NCBI GenBank assembly: GCA_950295325.1
Contig: OX485804.1
Coordinates: 9,362,001 to 9,426,000, forward strand
Direction: 5' to 3'
Origin: Polytrichum commune
Lineage: Eukaryota > Streptophyta > Polytrichopsida > Polytrichales > Polytrichaceae
DNA: 64,000 nucleotides
The first letter of the stretch is position 1. Each line of letters opens with the position of its first letter. A model generated the notes under the pieces. The model was not told where the DNA came from and did not search any database. It saw nothing but the letters and a program-made list of their open reading frames with translations. This document shows, in pieces, positions 10,301 to 21,180 of this stretch. The translations under genes and the position numbers were made by a program.

Positions 10301-11402
10301 CAGGGCTGATTTTTCACAAAGTTTTTGCCCGTCCACATCCAAAAACCTTGAATTGAAAGGCAAAATAAATTGCAATCCGTCCCAAAACCGGTAGTTTCTA
10401 AACCAACCCGTTCATGGAAAGGTTAAAGAAAAAACAACCCATCCCAAAACCGGTTTGGAAATGAACATACCCATCCCGCAATACGTATAAATAAGTCTCT
10501 TACAATGTTGGTAAAAATATTTAAAAACAAAAAAACAAAAAGATATTGACATGTGACTGTTTGCACTTGGAAACAATAGGATCTTCACAAATTATGCCTT
10601 CAATGCCCGTCAGTTATCTGTCTTTTGCTGTCGATTCTCATCTTTCTAGTACACCCCATTCTAATTTCCTCTGCCACCATCATTTCTTTTTATTTCTTGT
10701 CCTTCAATCTCCCATTTCTTTCCCCACACTCTATCCTCGAGGTGTTTCCATCACCCGTTACCGCCCGTCCGTCACCACCCGCATTCCCTCCACAAGAGAG
10801 GTTATTCTAGACAAAACCTAATCAAAAGTCATCTACATGCTAGTTTGAAGTTAGAGACTTTAGATGCTTTGATGCGCATTTCATGTGCAAATATTCTAGT
10901 TGAAAACATCAATTGGAATGCAGTGATGCTTGTTTGGAGAAACATAAAGGATAGGAGAATTCATCCACTTCTTTGAAGGGTGAGTAGCTTTTTATTTTTA
11001 AACTTTTGAACATGTTTATATATATTAATTCTTATTCAATTGCTAAGTTTACCTTCAATTATAATCTTTGACATTATGTTAAAAAGGTTTTAAATTTTGT
11101 GGTTGATGAATTAATGTATGCAGGTGAATTAAGCACTTCAAGATGGATATTTTGATTGGGTATTAGTGGTTTGATTGCATTATGCTTATATTCACATGTC
11201 ATATATGACATAATGTAACTGATATTTGTACCATTTATTTTTTGGAAAAAAAATCAAAAAATTGTTATTTTTAAAACCCGTCCAAAGTGAATTTGACACG
11301 TCCAAAAACCGGTTCATTTTCTAAGAACCTGTCCACTGGAAAGGTTTTTTTTTTAAAACATGTCCTTGGACATGTTAGGGACCTTGTGAAAAATCACCAC
11401 TG
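10301..11402. mobile_element. Non-autonomous hAT-type element with 8-bp TSD
   Basis: The left end CAGGGCTGATTTTTCACAAA pairs with the right end, whose reverse complement is CAGTGGTGATTTTTCACAAG. Both sides carry GCCCTAAG (10293-10300 and 11403-11410), an exact 8-bp target duplication as made by hAT transposases, and termini starting with CA fit that superfamily. Near both ends, words built on CCCGTCCAAA, AAACCGGT and GGAAAGGTT recur in inverted orientation, like the subterminal transposase-binding repeats of hAT elements. The interior (frames at 10546-10821 and 10625-10810) has no transposase domain, so it would have to be moved in trans. Confidence 0.85.
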
Positions 11403-11410
11403 GCCCTAAG

Positions 11411-12560
11411 CAACCTTCTTACATGTCCATGCAACATTTATGTATGTGCTGCAATTTGCAAAAGATCAATGCCTCTACCATGCCTCGCTACTCTTGGCAA
11501 TTCTCAGCACATCAATTGCTCTACCCTGCTTTAACCTGGTCTATAATGTAAAATGCATCGTTTCGGTTGAATCGTCGCCTTGAAATCTTTGCAGGTTGGA
11601 TGTTGAGGTAGCTCGCGAATTGCTCCTCCTTGTCATACAACCATCTGCTCCCTTGCCCCGTCCCAACATACCCACTGGGAATTGTTGATGTCGAAGATAA
11701 ATTGGTGTTGGCATTGTCAACGAGACCTTCCATGTTCATCTTCCAGACCCTTGCCATCTCCGACCTGTATGGGGATGGATTTGTGAACTGGGTTGGGCTT
11801 GTGTAGCCTCCCTCAGCTCAAGTAAAGTCTCCTGACTCAAATTTGGATGGAATTTTGTTGGGAGCAAGTTGGGTTCAAGTTCAGTCATTCCTCTTCTGGA
11901 GCCTCACAAGCATTTCCCTCTTGCCGCAAAGTTTAGTATTCCTGGCTTGTGGATCAGCCAAGGATACGAAGTGGATCCTAAAAGTGGCATTGCAGCTCAG
12001 TCATGGAGGACTTGGGCCTTCAATCTTGTGGCCTTCACCATCTCCATGGACGCCACAACGTGTGCCCTGACTGCTTTCTCTCTCGTCTTCTGCTTAAGGA
12101 AATCTTCCCTGGCACGCTTGCCTCATGCAGGCCTCCTACCGTGACCCTGTGACGTCGGTGCACTACTCGCAAGATCGCACTAGCTATGGCGGAATTGGTT
12201 GCTAGTGTCAGGGCCCATGGCGGAATTTGCCCCCGAAGGTGATCGAGTTGATAAAGCTCATGCCTCCTGCGAATCAAGTCCTCATCACTTGAGTCCCCGT
12301 CTCTTTCAACTCCTTCTCACTTGAATGCATATATCCTCGAATTTGCTCACATCATGTTTGCTCCCCCTCAATTTCGTTCCGAGACTTGTCGTTGTCTTCT
12401 CAGCAAGGCCTCTTGGCTGCTTCGCATTGGAATGACCCCTCACCCAAAACTTGTCCTTTCGGTGTGTTGTTGTGATAGGATCCTGAGAGATGATGAGGTA
12501 AGAGTGGTAGAGACACAATTCCTTACATGCCACAGATTTTTTTTCTTTTTCTCTTGGTTG
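11411..12560 (-). other. Coding-like but broken minus-strand region
   Basis: Base composition is more balanced than in the surroundings, and three minus-strand frames follow one another: about 12533-12306 (lysine-, threonine- and serine-rich), 12277-12035 (RRRHELYQLDHLRGQ near its start) and 11757-11521 (ends NRNDAFYIIDQVKAG). They lie in different frames separated by stops, as in a decayed gene or retroelement gag region. No zinc knuckle, protease or polymerase motif is visible. Plus-strand frames here (11843-12144) are probably shadows. Confidence 0.3.
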
Positions 12561-12604
12561 AACGGCTTGTTGCTTGAGCTTCAGAGGCGATGGAGTATGA
12601 GGGA

Positions 12605-12770
12605 CTGATCACACGGACTAGTTCAAACACCATCCGTCCGCATCTCCGGCTGCAATAATGTGAAAACTGGTGGGCTAGCATATGTTTTCACAACATAATT
12701 TCAACAATTTCACGGCTGGAATCGGATGAAAATTTTGGCATGATCGGGCCATGAGAGGTAGTAAACCAAA
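12605..12770 (-). repeat. 154-bp repeat family, single copy (minus orientation)
   Basis: From GATCACACGG to GGCATGATCGGGCC this segment is the reverse complement of one unit of the array at 34250-35173. It shares the CATCTCCGGCTGCAATAATG, TGTGAAAA, CAACATAAT and CAACAATTTCACGG stretches. It shows that the satellite unit also exists as a dispersed single copy. Confidence 0.7.
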
Positions 12771-12879
12771 TAGCTGCTTGCCATAGGAGAGGACTCCGGG
12801 AAGACTTTCTTGGGTTCTAGAGTGGGAGAGCTTGATGCACCGTTTTTCCTCCCAAGCCAAGATAGTTCCATTGCATGCA

Positions 12880-14370
12880 TGTGTGAGCATGCCCTTAGCG
12901 GTCGGCGTACAACATGTGGTCATGCCCTTGCTCTCAACATACAAATCTAGTTCTCATGGGGATGCTTTTAGCAAAGCACTTTGTGGCCTTTCAAAATTGT
13001 GAGATTCTAAGAATTTATTTTCTTATAAAGAAGACAAATGTCCCCCTCTGTAAGTTCCATATTCAAAGGACTGGAATAATTAAGAATGGGAGAGAGCACT
13101 TCTACATTGGTGACAATGAGAACCACTTGAGCTGCTTACTTTATTGCAATTCACCTCCAAAATTGGCGGTATGAGTTAAGATGTGTCCATAATGGGTCTT
13201 GTCCATAATGGGTCTTGTCCATAATAGTGCTTGGCGTACATCAACTGGTCATACCCTTTACCCTCAGAGCATGTTTACACGTTGTCCATCAAACACAAAA
13301 ACAAAGGGGTGAAAAATCGGATATAGCATTATTTTAGAGTGGAGTAGTCTTGTTATGTGTCCCACACGCTCACTCTATACGAGCTTTATAAATTGAGGGT
13401 TCCATTGTCGAAACTAATATCTTACAACACATAAGGCTTTACATAGAAATAGGTGAAGCTAAGATTCTATTTGGTCAAAGATTTTGAAGTACTAATAGTT
13501 GATTCCCATGTAGAGGAATTGAAACGTTCACTGTCTAAAAGGTGAATATTTGAAGGGACAGAAGGCTTTAGAGGGGAGAGAGCACTCTAAACTAGTGAGG
13601 TTGAGAATGTGTGGAATCCTTCTTTTTATTTTATTTTTTAGTTTTCTTTAAATCCCTCTAATTTGGCAGAAAGTGTTTAGAGGGGTATGTATTGATAACA
13701 TGTGAACATGCTCTCAACATGCAAATGTGGTTCTAGTGGGGGATGCTTTTGACGGAGCACTTTGAAACCTTTAAAAAAATCTAAAAATTAAAAATTAAAA
13801 ATCTAACAGTTGATTCCCTTATAAAAACCTAAAATCTTGCCTCTATAAGTACCATATTCAAAGGAGCAGAATAATGTAGAATGGAGGAAACACCTCTATA
13901 TTGGCGACAATAAGAATGCATGCATTGCTTACTTTATAATATTCACCACCAAAATTGGCAGTACGGATTCACATGTGTTTGTAATGTGCCTTGCACATAG
14001 TGCTCGGCGTACAACGTGCGGTCATACCCTTACCCTTAATATGCAGGTTTGGTGCTTGTGGATATGCTTTTCGTGGAGCACTTTGTCACCTTTCAAAAAT
14101 CGTGAGATTTTCACAATTGTTTTCTTTGTAACGACCTCAAAAAACTTCCCCTTTATAAGTTACAAAGCCTCCATATTGACAACAAGGAAAACACGTGCGG
14201 TGCCTACTCTTCATTAAAATTGACCACCATAATCAACAGTATGGGTTTAGAGGTGTCTGTAATGGGGTCTTGCTCTTAGTACGTGGCGTACAACATGTGG
14301 TCATATCCTTTACCCTCAACATGCAAAATTTGGTTCTCGTGGGGATGTTTTTTATATATAGAGAACCTTG
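12880..14370. repeat. Degenerate ~300-bp tandem repeat, four units, one interrupted
   Basis: A landmark reading GGCGTACAACATGTGGTCAT (with variants) recurs at about 12903, 13235, 14007 and 14286. Each time it is followed by CAACATGCAAAT-type and GGGGATGCTTTT-type words and then by a CCTCTATAAGT..ATTCAAAGGA block. The 772-bp gap between the second and third landmarks contains an extra ~430-bp segment (about 13275-13690) related to 30590-30760, so a dispersed repeat seems to have inserted into the array. No coding content. Confidence 0.6.
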
Positions 14371-14990
14371 TGGCATTTGACTTGTATACGGCAAATGAAG
14401 GGCCCGGGCGGGCACGCATGCATGAGGTACTTACCAACCCACTACCGCCATTCTAACACACTCGAATTACTTCGTTTGATTTCGGGCTCTTCAGAAAAAA
14501 ATCGAAGGGGCGTGAAAGTAGTACAAATCATGAATCGATCGTAATCAACGTGGGCCTCAAGTAGTAGTAGTCCCATGGCCACATCAATTGACTCGGTCAG
14601 AGCAAGGCTTAGTTATAGGACCACCACGGCGACGTAGGAAGGGGCTAGTTCACTTACTGAGTCACGGGTCCTGCAAGGCTCTTTCTTAGTTTCCTTTTCT
14701 ATCAACTTCTCATTAGTCTTGTGTACTCTTGTTAGAATCCCGGGGCCTATGAGTCTTCTGCTGCAACTTCACCCACATTAGATAGATCAGTCAGAAGGAA
14801 AACGATTTTCAGGTGTTCCGTGAAACATGGCAAGCAGACAGCCCTGGAGAAGTTGAAAGACCCAACATGACCAAGTTCTTTGGTCAACCTTTCGTAGGTA
14901 TTGTTGAATTACTAAACGTTGTATTTAATGTCACTTGCTATTTGGAATTGCGGATTGGTAAAACTATACACTGTGTATCTCTATTTTATT
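14371..14990. other. Unique-looking sequence, no gene recognised
   Basis: Moderate GC, with ATCGATCG and a short TAGTAG run. No open frame over about 60 codons with coding character and no repeats matched elsewhere in the window. Confidence 0.35.
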
Positions 14991-14994
14991 TTTT

Positions 14995-15243
14995 TTGCCA
15001 ACAAAGGTCAAATCAGTTGTGGAATTGGTTGTTTATTCCCCAGGGGTCTTGTCAAATCAAACAATGGTCAAGGACGAAGTTGAATGTCCAGTCCACTGGG
15101 ACAACCTTGAGGTTGGGAAGGATTCGATGCTTATTGATCTAATGAAATCTCGATACACTCTAGTAATGAAGGATTATGTCAAGTCAAATAGAAGTCCGTT
15201 GTCTGTAAGAAGAGTATTAAAACTTTTTGCGTGCTACACCTAA
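14995..15243 (+). pseudogene. Coding-like ORF, possibly transposase-associated
   Basis: An 82-codon frame runs from an ATG at 14995 to a stop at 15241-15243. Its C-terminal half reads VHWDNLEVGKDSMLIDLMKS followed by RYTLVMKDYVKSNRSPLSV. The pattern of a tryptophan followed by acidic and basic helical segments is loosely like the small domain next to CACTA (En/Spm) transposases, but the match is too weak to name. An overlapping frame at 14813-15142 shares the same DNA. No CACTA termini were found nearby. Confidence 0.25.
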
Positions 15244-16032
15244 GGATGTTCATGGTCGAACAAGGTCTATAAACAAGCACTTGGAGGTTCTAGCATGGAC
15301 CTTTGGACAAACAAGCTCTAATTCACGTCATGGTGGGAAATTTTTATTTGGTGTGGAAGCATTTTTTTTATTTGTTGTTTTGGTTTGCTTGTTTGTTGAC
15401 TTTATTTCTATGTTTGATGTTTTATGTTGTTTTCAACTTTTCTTCTTGCATAATATTACCAAGGAGCTTCAAGCCACTCCTTCCATAGGATCTCATTAGC
15501 CTAAACAAGTGACCGAGTACATTCTTATTCGTCTCCAAAGAAAAAGAGACCTCGCTCACCACTCAATGTGATGTAGTAAGAAAATGGATCATTTAGAATA
15601 ATAATTAGTGGGCATTCTACGGGCTTTTCCCCCACCTTAGATACGTCCCGACATCGACACCATACTTGACACTCAAACTTCACTTGAGAATAAGAAACAT
15701 GTAAGGAAGTTTTGCAAGGCGTCAGGGGGGTTTTAGATTGTAGGGTCCTTAGACCTAAAAGTAGATTATTGACTCTCCAAACACATGGGCCCAAAATAAT
15801 GTGTTTGGTGGGAGGAAAGCGTACGTGGGCTCCATAAGAAAGGAAATAAAGTATTTCCTCCAACCATGAGTATGTATGTCATCCATTTGTGCAATTCAAC
15901 ATAATGGCTTGTATTATGAACTAGCACCAACCCCGAGCAACTCACCTTGCTAAGCTCCATATAACTTACTCAATACTCATAGCAAAGGTAAGGAGAGAGC
16001 CCACCTTGAGAATCCTTAATATCCTCTTATGT
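15244..16032. other. No gene recognised
   Basis: Two overlapping minus-strand open frames (15525-15863, 15766-15960) lack any recognised domain. The text is otherwise unremarkable AT-rich sequence. Confidence 0.35.
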
Positions 16033-16544
16033 CCGTGGAGCAATGAACGGGGAGTACCGAACTTTAGTTACGAGCTAGCCGAAATTTTTTGGAGATTTCC
16101 GAATGAGTTCACAATGATTCGGACGAGGTACCGACTTAAAATTGTTAAAGTCGGAAATTGACCGGTTCAAATGAGAAAAGATCGACAATATAGCCGGTTG
16201 AGGCATCATATTTTAGGATATTTACCGAGCCAATTTTTAAATTTTAGGCAAGTAGCCCAAGGAACTAGGGATAGGGCGGAAATTTCTACTAGGGTAATAC
16301 TAGAGTCATGACTCATAAGGTCAAGAACCATGGAGGCTAATTAATTTAGGATTGGTTCCGTTCACTGGGCTGATTAGGATTTTGAGGCTCTAAGCACCCA
16401 AGGACCCTCTCTCACGAGTATAAGGAGTTTGAGTCCCTTGTGCAAAGTATCTCACTCCTCTCACTCCTCTATTGGGATTTCTCTTTGTGCTCTTTCGCTA
16501 CTGCTCTTCCGCTTCTGTTTGTTTCTGCATCCACCTGCGGCGAT

Positions 16545-16750
16545 CCACCTGCAATCTAGTTGGAGACATCTGTTTCGAAGGTCCAGTTCGGTAAGGTGAT
16601 CCACCTGCGATCCAGTTGGTGACATTTGTTTCGGAGGTCCAGGGTGAAGGTCCACTTCGGAGGTCCAGTTCGGTGCGGCGATCCACTGCGATCCAGTTGG
16701 AGACATTTGTTTCGGAGGTCCAGGGTGAATTTCTAGCGTGAATTTCTAGC
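16545..16750 (+). repeat. Short minisatellite inside the hAT element
   Basis: Words GCGATCCACCTGC, GATCCAGTTGG, GACATTTGTTTCGGAGGTCC and GGTGAATTTCTAG are repeated two to three times in mixed order. Both the CAGTTGG and TTTCGGAGGTCCAG blocks recur at about 60- and 115-bp spacing. It lies just before the coding exon and probably falls in an intron or leader. Confidence 0.6.
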
Positions 16751-17174
16751 TTTCAAACTACAAGCCACCACTGAATGGGGAGATAAGACTTGTGGAGATT
16801 TATGGGGCATGATCACATGGAATCATTCTTTGCAAACCCGATATCCTAATTTGCTTGTCCTTGCTGATTTGGCTAGAGTACAATGTGTATCAACATCCAC
16901 TTGTGAAAGGGCGTTTAGTGTTCAAAATTTGATAAAAACACGAGTGAGAAACAGACTTGGAAGTAAAAATTTGGAAGCTATGCTTAGAATTGCTTTAGAG
17001 GGACCAGATGAAAACTTTGATAATATTATTGAAGAGGCAATTCCTTTGTGGAAAACTGGAACCAAATACCGGTTTTTATATGCTAATCCTTCACGTTATG
17101 TGTCTTCTGCAAGTGATGCATCTTGTTCAGTAAGTTCAACTATGTTTTCTAATTCTGAGGATACGGATGTTTAA
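16750..17174 (+). pseudogene. hAT transposase C-terminal dimerisation domain (partial)
   Basis: The open frame reaches upstream of the ATG at 16809 to a TTTCTAG acceptor-like site at 16743-16749, so it is probably a last exon and not a complete gene. It contains EWGDKTCGDLWGMITW, then YPNLLVLADLARVQ, the diagnostic STSTCERAFSVQNLIKTRVR and NRLGSKNLEAMLRIA. This is the hAT-family C-terminal dimerisation region; in full transposases it follows the RNase-H-like catalytic core. The cysteine-glutamate-arginine motif and the NRL..L..R block are intact. The zinc-finger and DDE core are absent between the element ends, so this copy cannot encode an active transposase. The serine-rich tail ends at TAA 17172-17174. 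Confidence 0.85.
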
Positions 17175-17599
17175 AAGTTGCATGTAGCGTTGTACTAACT
17201 AGCCTCTAAATAATGTATGAACCCTTTTTGGATTTTTTTTTTTTAAAGGCTAAATCCTTGGCCCCAAGTTGGTGGGGGCTTGGCAAGGTTCAAATCATTC
17301 CAAGGATACTTGGATTTTCTATCAACACAAATTCACCCCTTTAAAAACATAACACCAATTTTTTTTTACAATATTTAAAAGAAATCCGACATACAATACA
17401 AATCTTCGGAAACATACCGAAATGAAATTCAGAAAGTCGGAAAATTACCGAATGGTAAAGTTAAATATCGGTTTTTTACCGAGAATAAAAATTGGATTTA
17501 GGTAGCTTCCGAGCAAAAAAATAAAAATCCGAATGTCTTTATAAAAGATCGGAAATGTACCGATTTTTGTATAAAACTCCCCGGACTGTGCCATGGAGA

Positions 17600-18790
17600 C
17601 TACATCGATTTTCCCAATTAGCGAGGGAGGGCTACTAGAGTGCGTGTGGGAAATTAGTGAAAGGTGATATTAAATTACTATACACTATGTAATTAGTGCC
17701 AACCAAATGTCTAAGAAGCATTGTTCATCTCGACATTATTCACCAAGAATACTATTCATTGACAAGCAATGTGTTGGCATATAATTATTTGTATCACTCT
17801 ACAAGCACCTTAGAGCACATACTAATTTTCTTGAGTAGTATGTACTATGAAATAAGTATCACTCAATAGAAAAAAAATCAGCCCTCATTGATTTTGAGAT
17901 TTTGGAACAGTCGTGCATGGTTCGGAATTTAGTACCATATGCATTAATTGGGATAATCAATAAACCATTGTTGGTTTAACCCCTAAAGGTTTGCAAACAC
18001 CAATCTAGGTGTAACTTTTTGTATATTGAGACATAACATAGCTAGATGATGTCCTCTTTCCAAAGAAAGATGTTGTGTTTAAAAAAAGTGATAAGATAGA
18101 GTTTCTTGTTGAAACTCTACAGTACATAGCTTGAGTGCTCTCCATAAAGAGGGAAACATGTAATGAAAAGGGAATTATGCTCATCATATGCATGGTTTCA
18201 CAAAACACAGCCAAGGAGATGAATATTGTTATGAATTGTTCAACAATGGCATTTGTGATTGGAGTAACTCAAAATTATGAATATATAAGTACAAATGTCA
18301 TACGTTCCCATCTTGTTTAAGATTTTTTTTTGAGAATAACCATTTTTTCAATGTCTAATCCTTGGGCTTTTGAGTTCACGTATTGAATGTGTGAAATAAT
18401 TAGCCTAGTTCAATTTTTATTACATGGTATGGACATATGGTTGAATCTTGCATATGTTCATTGCATGTAGAACAACTAGCCACTCTAGTCATATTGTGGT
18501 TATGTGACATATACCAGTCTTCTTTCCTAGGGGACACACTTACAAAATATTAGTACGGGACTATGTGGAATGAAAGATAGGGTGGATATACATGGCACCG
18601 TTGTAGAATCAACACACGTGATAAAACGTAACAATATGTGTATTCTTAATTATTATCTTAAGTTACAAATGTGTTGAAGATTTGTATACATTCAAATGTC
18701 GATAAATTAGTGTGGGGCAACAGATTTGCACATATCAGTGTAGAAGTGAAGTAGGGTGAAATCAAAGACCCAATGTTTTAAAGATAACAT
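17600..18790. other. AT-rich sequence, no gene seen
   Basis: Only short open frames on both strands (for example 18005-18214 on the minus strand) and no domain, terminal repeat or tandem structure that I could detect. Confidence 0.4.
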
Positions 18791-18807
18791 GATATACCGT
18801 ACGTTAA

Positions 18808-20272
18808 GGGCAGCTTCGGCGCTCTCTTGCCGAATAATTATTAAAAGTTAAAAAACAGTGTCCGGCGGCAAAAAAAAAATTACTAAAAATTTCGGCATTC
18901 TAAATAGTTTAATAATGCAATTTCGGCATACATCCAAGAAGTTATTATCTAACAGTAAACAAGGATGTTCATTCACGATTTCACAATTTGTGTGAAGAGT
19001 TTTACAAAAGATATAAATCTTTCACAATTTTGTGAAGAGTTGAGAATGCTCTGTGCTTTATACAAGTAGAGTGGAGTTGTGTTCAACAATGCATATGGGA
19101 TATGTAAAGTTTGAGGTGAAGAGTCTTCAAATGACATAAAATTTGTTGGAGGTGAAAGATTACTTGATTTCTAAACTTTTCTTAGAGCAACAAAATTCCA
19201 AAAAGTTGATCTTCTATGCACAAATGAGCTCCGAAAAACTGTTATGAACGCATTTTAATTTTTTGATCTTTACACAGCTGCAATGTTTTGTCCATATCTT
19301 TTGCATAAAGACTTATTTTGACACAAAACTTGTTGGAGGTGGAAGATTACTTGATTTCTAAACTTTTCTTAGAGCAACAAAATTCCAAAAATGTTGATCT
19401 TCTATGCACAAATGAGCTCCGAAAAACTGTTATGAACGCATTTTAATTTTTTGATCTTTACACGGCTGCAATGTTTTCTCCATATCTTTTGCATAAAGAC
19501 TTATTTTGACACAAAACTTGTTGGGGGTGGAAGATTACTTGATTTCTCAACTTTTGTTAGTTGGACAAAATTCTATAAAACTTCATCTTCTATGCACAAA
19601 TGAGCTCCGAAAAACTGTTATGAACGCATTTTAATTTTTTGATCTTTACACGGCTGCAATGTTTTCTCCATATCTTTCGCATAAAGACTTATTTTGACAC
19701 AAAACTTGTTGGAGGTGGAAGATTACTTGATTTCTAAACTTTTCTTAGAGCAATAAATTTCCAAAAAAGTTGATCTTCTATGCACAAATGAGCTCCGAAA
19801 AACTGTTATGAACGCATTTTAATTTTTTGATCTTTACACAGCTGCAATGTTTTGTCCATATCTTTTGCATAAAGACTTATTTTGACACAAAACTTGTTGG
19901 GGGTGGAAGATTACTTGATTTCTCAACTTTTGTTAGTTGGACAAAATTCTATAAAACTTCATCTTCTATGCTCAATTGGACTCCAAAAAATTGTGTACAA
20001 CACATTTGAAAAGCCTCACTTAGAGTCTTGCTACTTCTTAACCCATATTCTTTGTGGACTAATGTAAGTGAGCTTGATTACAAAAGGAGCACCTTCTCTC
20101 CTTCAGAGTTCATATATGCTTCCAGTGTAAGTAAAATTCTAGTGAGAAGTAAAAATTTCTTACTTTTCGGCAATTTTGAAAATTAATTAATTTTATATTC
20201 GGCAAAAAATGTCAATAATTTTCTAAAATTTTCGGCGTCTATTTTTAGAATTATTTTGTGCCGAAGCTGCCC
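18808..20272. mobile_element. TTAA-flanked element with GGGCAGCTTCGGC termini
   Basis: The left end GGGCAGCTTCGGC (18808-18820) and right end GCCGAAGCTGCCC (20260-20272) are exact inverses. TTAA adjoins both (18804-18807, 20273-20276). The inverted identity continues outward through CGTACGGTAT, giving 27 bp of perfect inverted repeat (18794-18820 and 20260-20286). Many TTCGGC words in both orientations lie near each end. There is no transposase. A TTAA target is typical of piggyBac- and Kolobok-type elements, but the identity outside the TTAA also permits a longer terminal repeat with a TA or no visible duplication. Confidence 0.75.
19143..20015 (+). repeat. 188-bp tandem repeat, about five units, AABAB order
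   Basis: The landmark TTGTTGGAGGTG (or TTGTTGGGGGTG) occurs at 19143, 19330, 19518, 19706 and 19894, spacing 187, 188, 188 and 188 bp. Units 1, 2 and 4 share one variant (CTAAACTTTTCTTAGAGCAA). Units 3 and 5 share another (CTCAACTTTTGTTAGTTGGA with CTATAAAACTTCATC). The AB pair is therefore itself duplicated as a ~376-bp higher unit. The array lies wholly inside the TTAA-flanked element and has no long ORF. Confidence 0.9.
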
Positions 20273-20289
20273 TTAACGTACGGTATGCA

Positions 20290-20715
20290 ACACATAATAT
20301 CCTGTTCAGAGCTCATGTCTGGAAGTTGCATGTTGTTCTTCAACGCAACCCTGCATGATTGGAAATTAATGTGTGTGTGTGTGTTCTTCAAACCGAAGGT
20401 AAGTACTATGTCTTTGGGTCCATATATCAATCACTCGGGCACTTTAGCTACAATTGTTCACAAATCTCCTAACATGCAGGAGAGGGGGAATTGTCGCATA
20501 CGAGTGTACGTCTCCTTCATCCAATGTATAAACCTTAAAATAGAATGTAGCCCAGATGTTACTATTGTTGGTTGATTTGACACCGGAATTAGTCTCAAAG
20601 ACCTCAAAGTAGTCTAGTTCAAGTCATTTGAGATGAATTGGTCACAAACCTATCATTACAAGGATTATGGGGGTCCTGAACACACAACCCGTTTGACACG
20701 GGCGGTCATCAATAC
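20290..20715. other. No confident gene
   Basis: A 105-codon plus-strand frame (20258-20575) begins within the terminal repeat of the neighbouring element, so it cannot be an intact host gene. No domain recognised. Confidence 0.35.
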
Positions 20716-20717
20716 CT

Positions 20718-20957
20718 TGTCCACAGTAGGCGCAACCACTAGCGCACACCGGTGGGAAATTTTCCATCTTGATAAGAGTTTTTGTCTTGTATGCATTGGT
20801 GAAACTGCAGTATGTTACATTTAGTGAGATTACTGTGAGTAAGACAAATAACTCTTAGCGGTGGCAGTAGATTACAAGAAGAAGAAAAAATGCACTTTCC
20901 CTATGAAGAGGACTCCTCCTACTGCCCAAGTTCAGTGACCGGCCCTAGTGTGGGCAT
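20718..20957. mobile_element. MITE family F, copy 1
   Basis: The right end GGCCCTAGTGTGGGCATG and a diverged left end (TGTCCACAGTAGG) match the termini of the copy at 30025-30262, which lies in the opposite orientation. Shared interior words include CATCTTGATAAGAG/CTCTTGATAAAG, ACATACAAGACAAGAA and GTTACATT. About 240 bp, non-coding. Confidence 0.6.
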
Positions 20958-20989
20958 GGTAGAAGAGATGATACCATTGCACAAGTGTC

Positions 20990-21180
20990 GAGTCCAATCT
21001 ACGACAAAATTAACAAGGGGTCATTAATTACAACATGACCCCGTTTACAAGTCTGTAAGCCCAATCTATGGCGATCATAGATTGAACTCGCACACTTGTA
21101 ATTGAGGTCTTGTCTTAATGACCCAATGTCAAATGAGAAGTGTGTTCTAGGCCCATGTTTCCAGGTAGCATATAAGGGAT
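20990..21180. repeat. Repeat family G, diverged partial copy
   Basis: CCAATGTCAAATGAGAAGTGTGTTCTAGG near 21122-21151 matches the terminal block of the short inverted-repeat elements at 50399-50745. Two inverted words, CAATCTATGGCGAT and ATCATAGATTGA, make a weak local hairpin. Confidence 0.5.

Larger units (their letters stand above)
16041..17590 (+). mobile_element. hAT element, internally deleted, with transposase C-terminus
   Basis: The left terminus CAATGAACGGGGAGTACCGA matches the inverse of the right terminus, CACAGTCCGGGGAGTTTTAT, at the CA start and the CGGGGAGT core. CCGTGGAG (16033-16040) and CCATGGAG (17591-17598) flank it, an 8-bp duplication with one mismatch. Both subterminal regions (about 16070-16300 and 17385-17580) are full of short ACCGA/TCGGA motifs in both orientations. 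A pyrimidine-rich leader (about 16440-16530) and a repeat-rich stretch (16545-16750) precede the surviving coding exon. At about 1.55 kb it is far shorter than a full hAT element, so most of the transposase is missing. Confidence 0.85.

Noticed and set aside
18808-20272. Harbinger-type element with TAA duplication
   Set aside because: The flanking trinucleotides are TAA on the left and TTA on the right, inverted and not direct; TTAA or a longer terminal repeat explains both sides.
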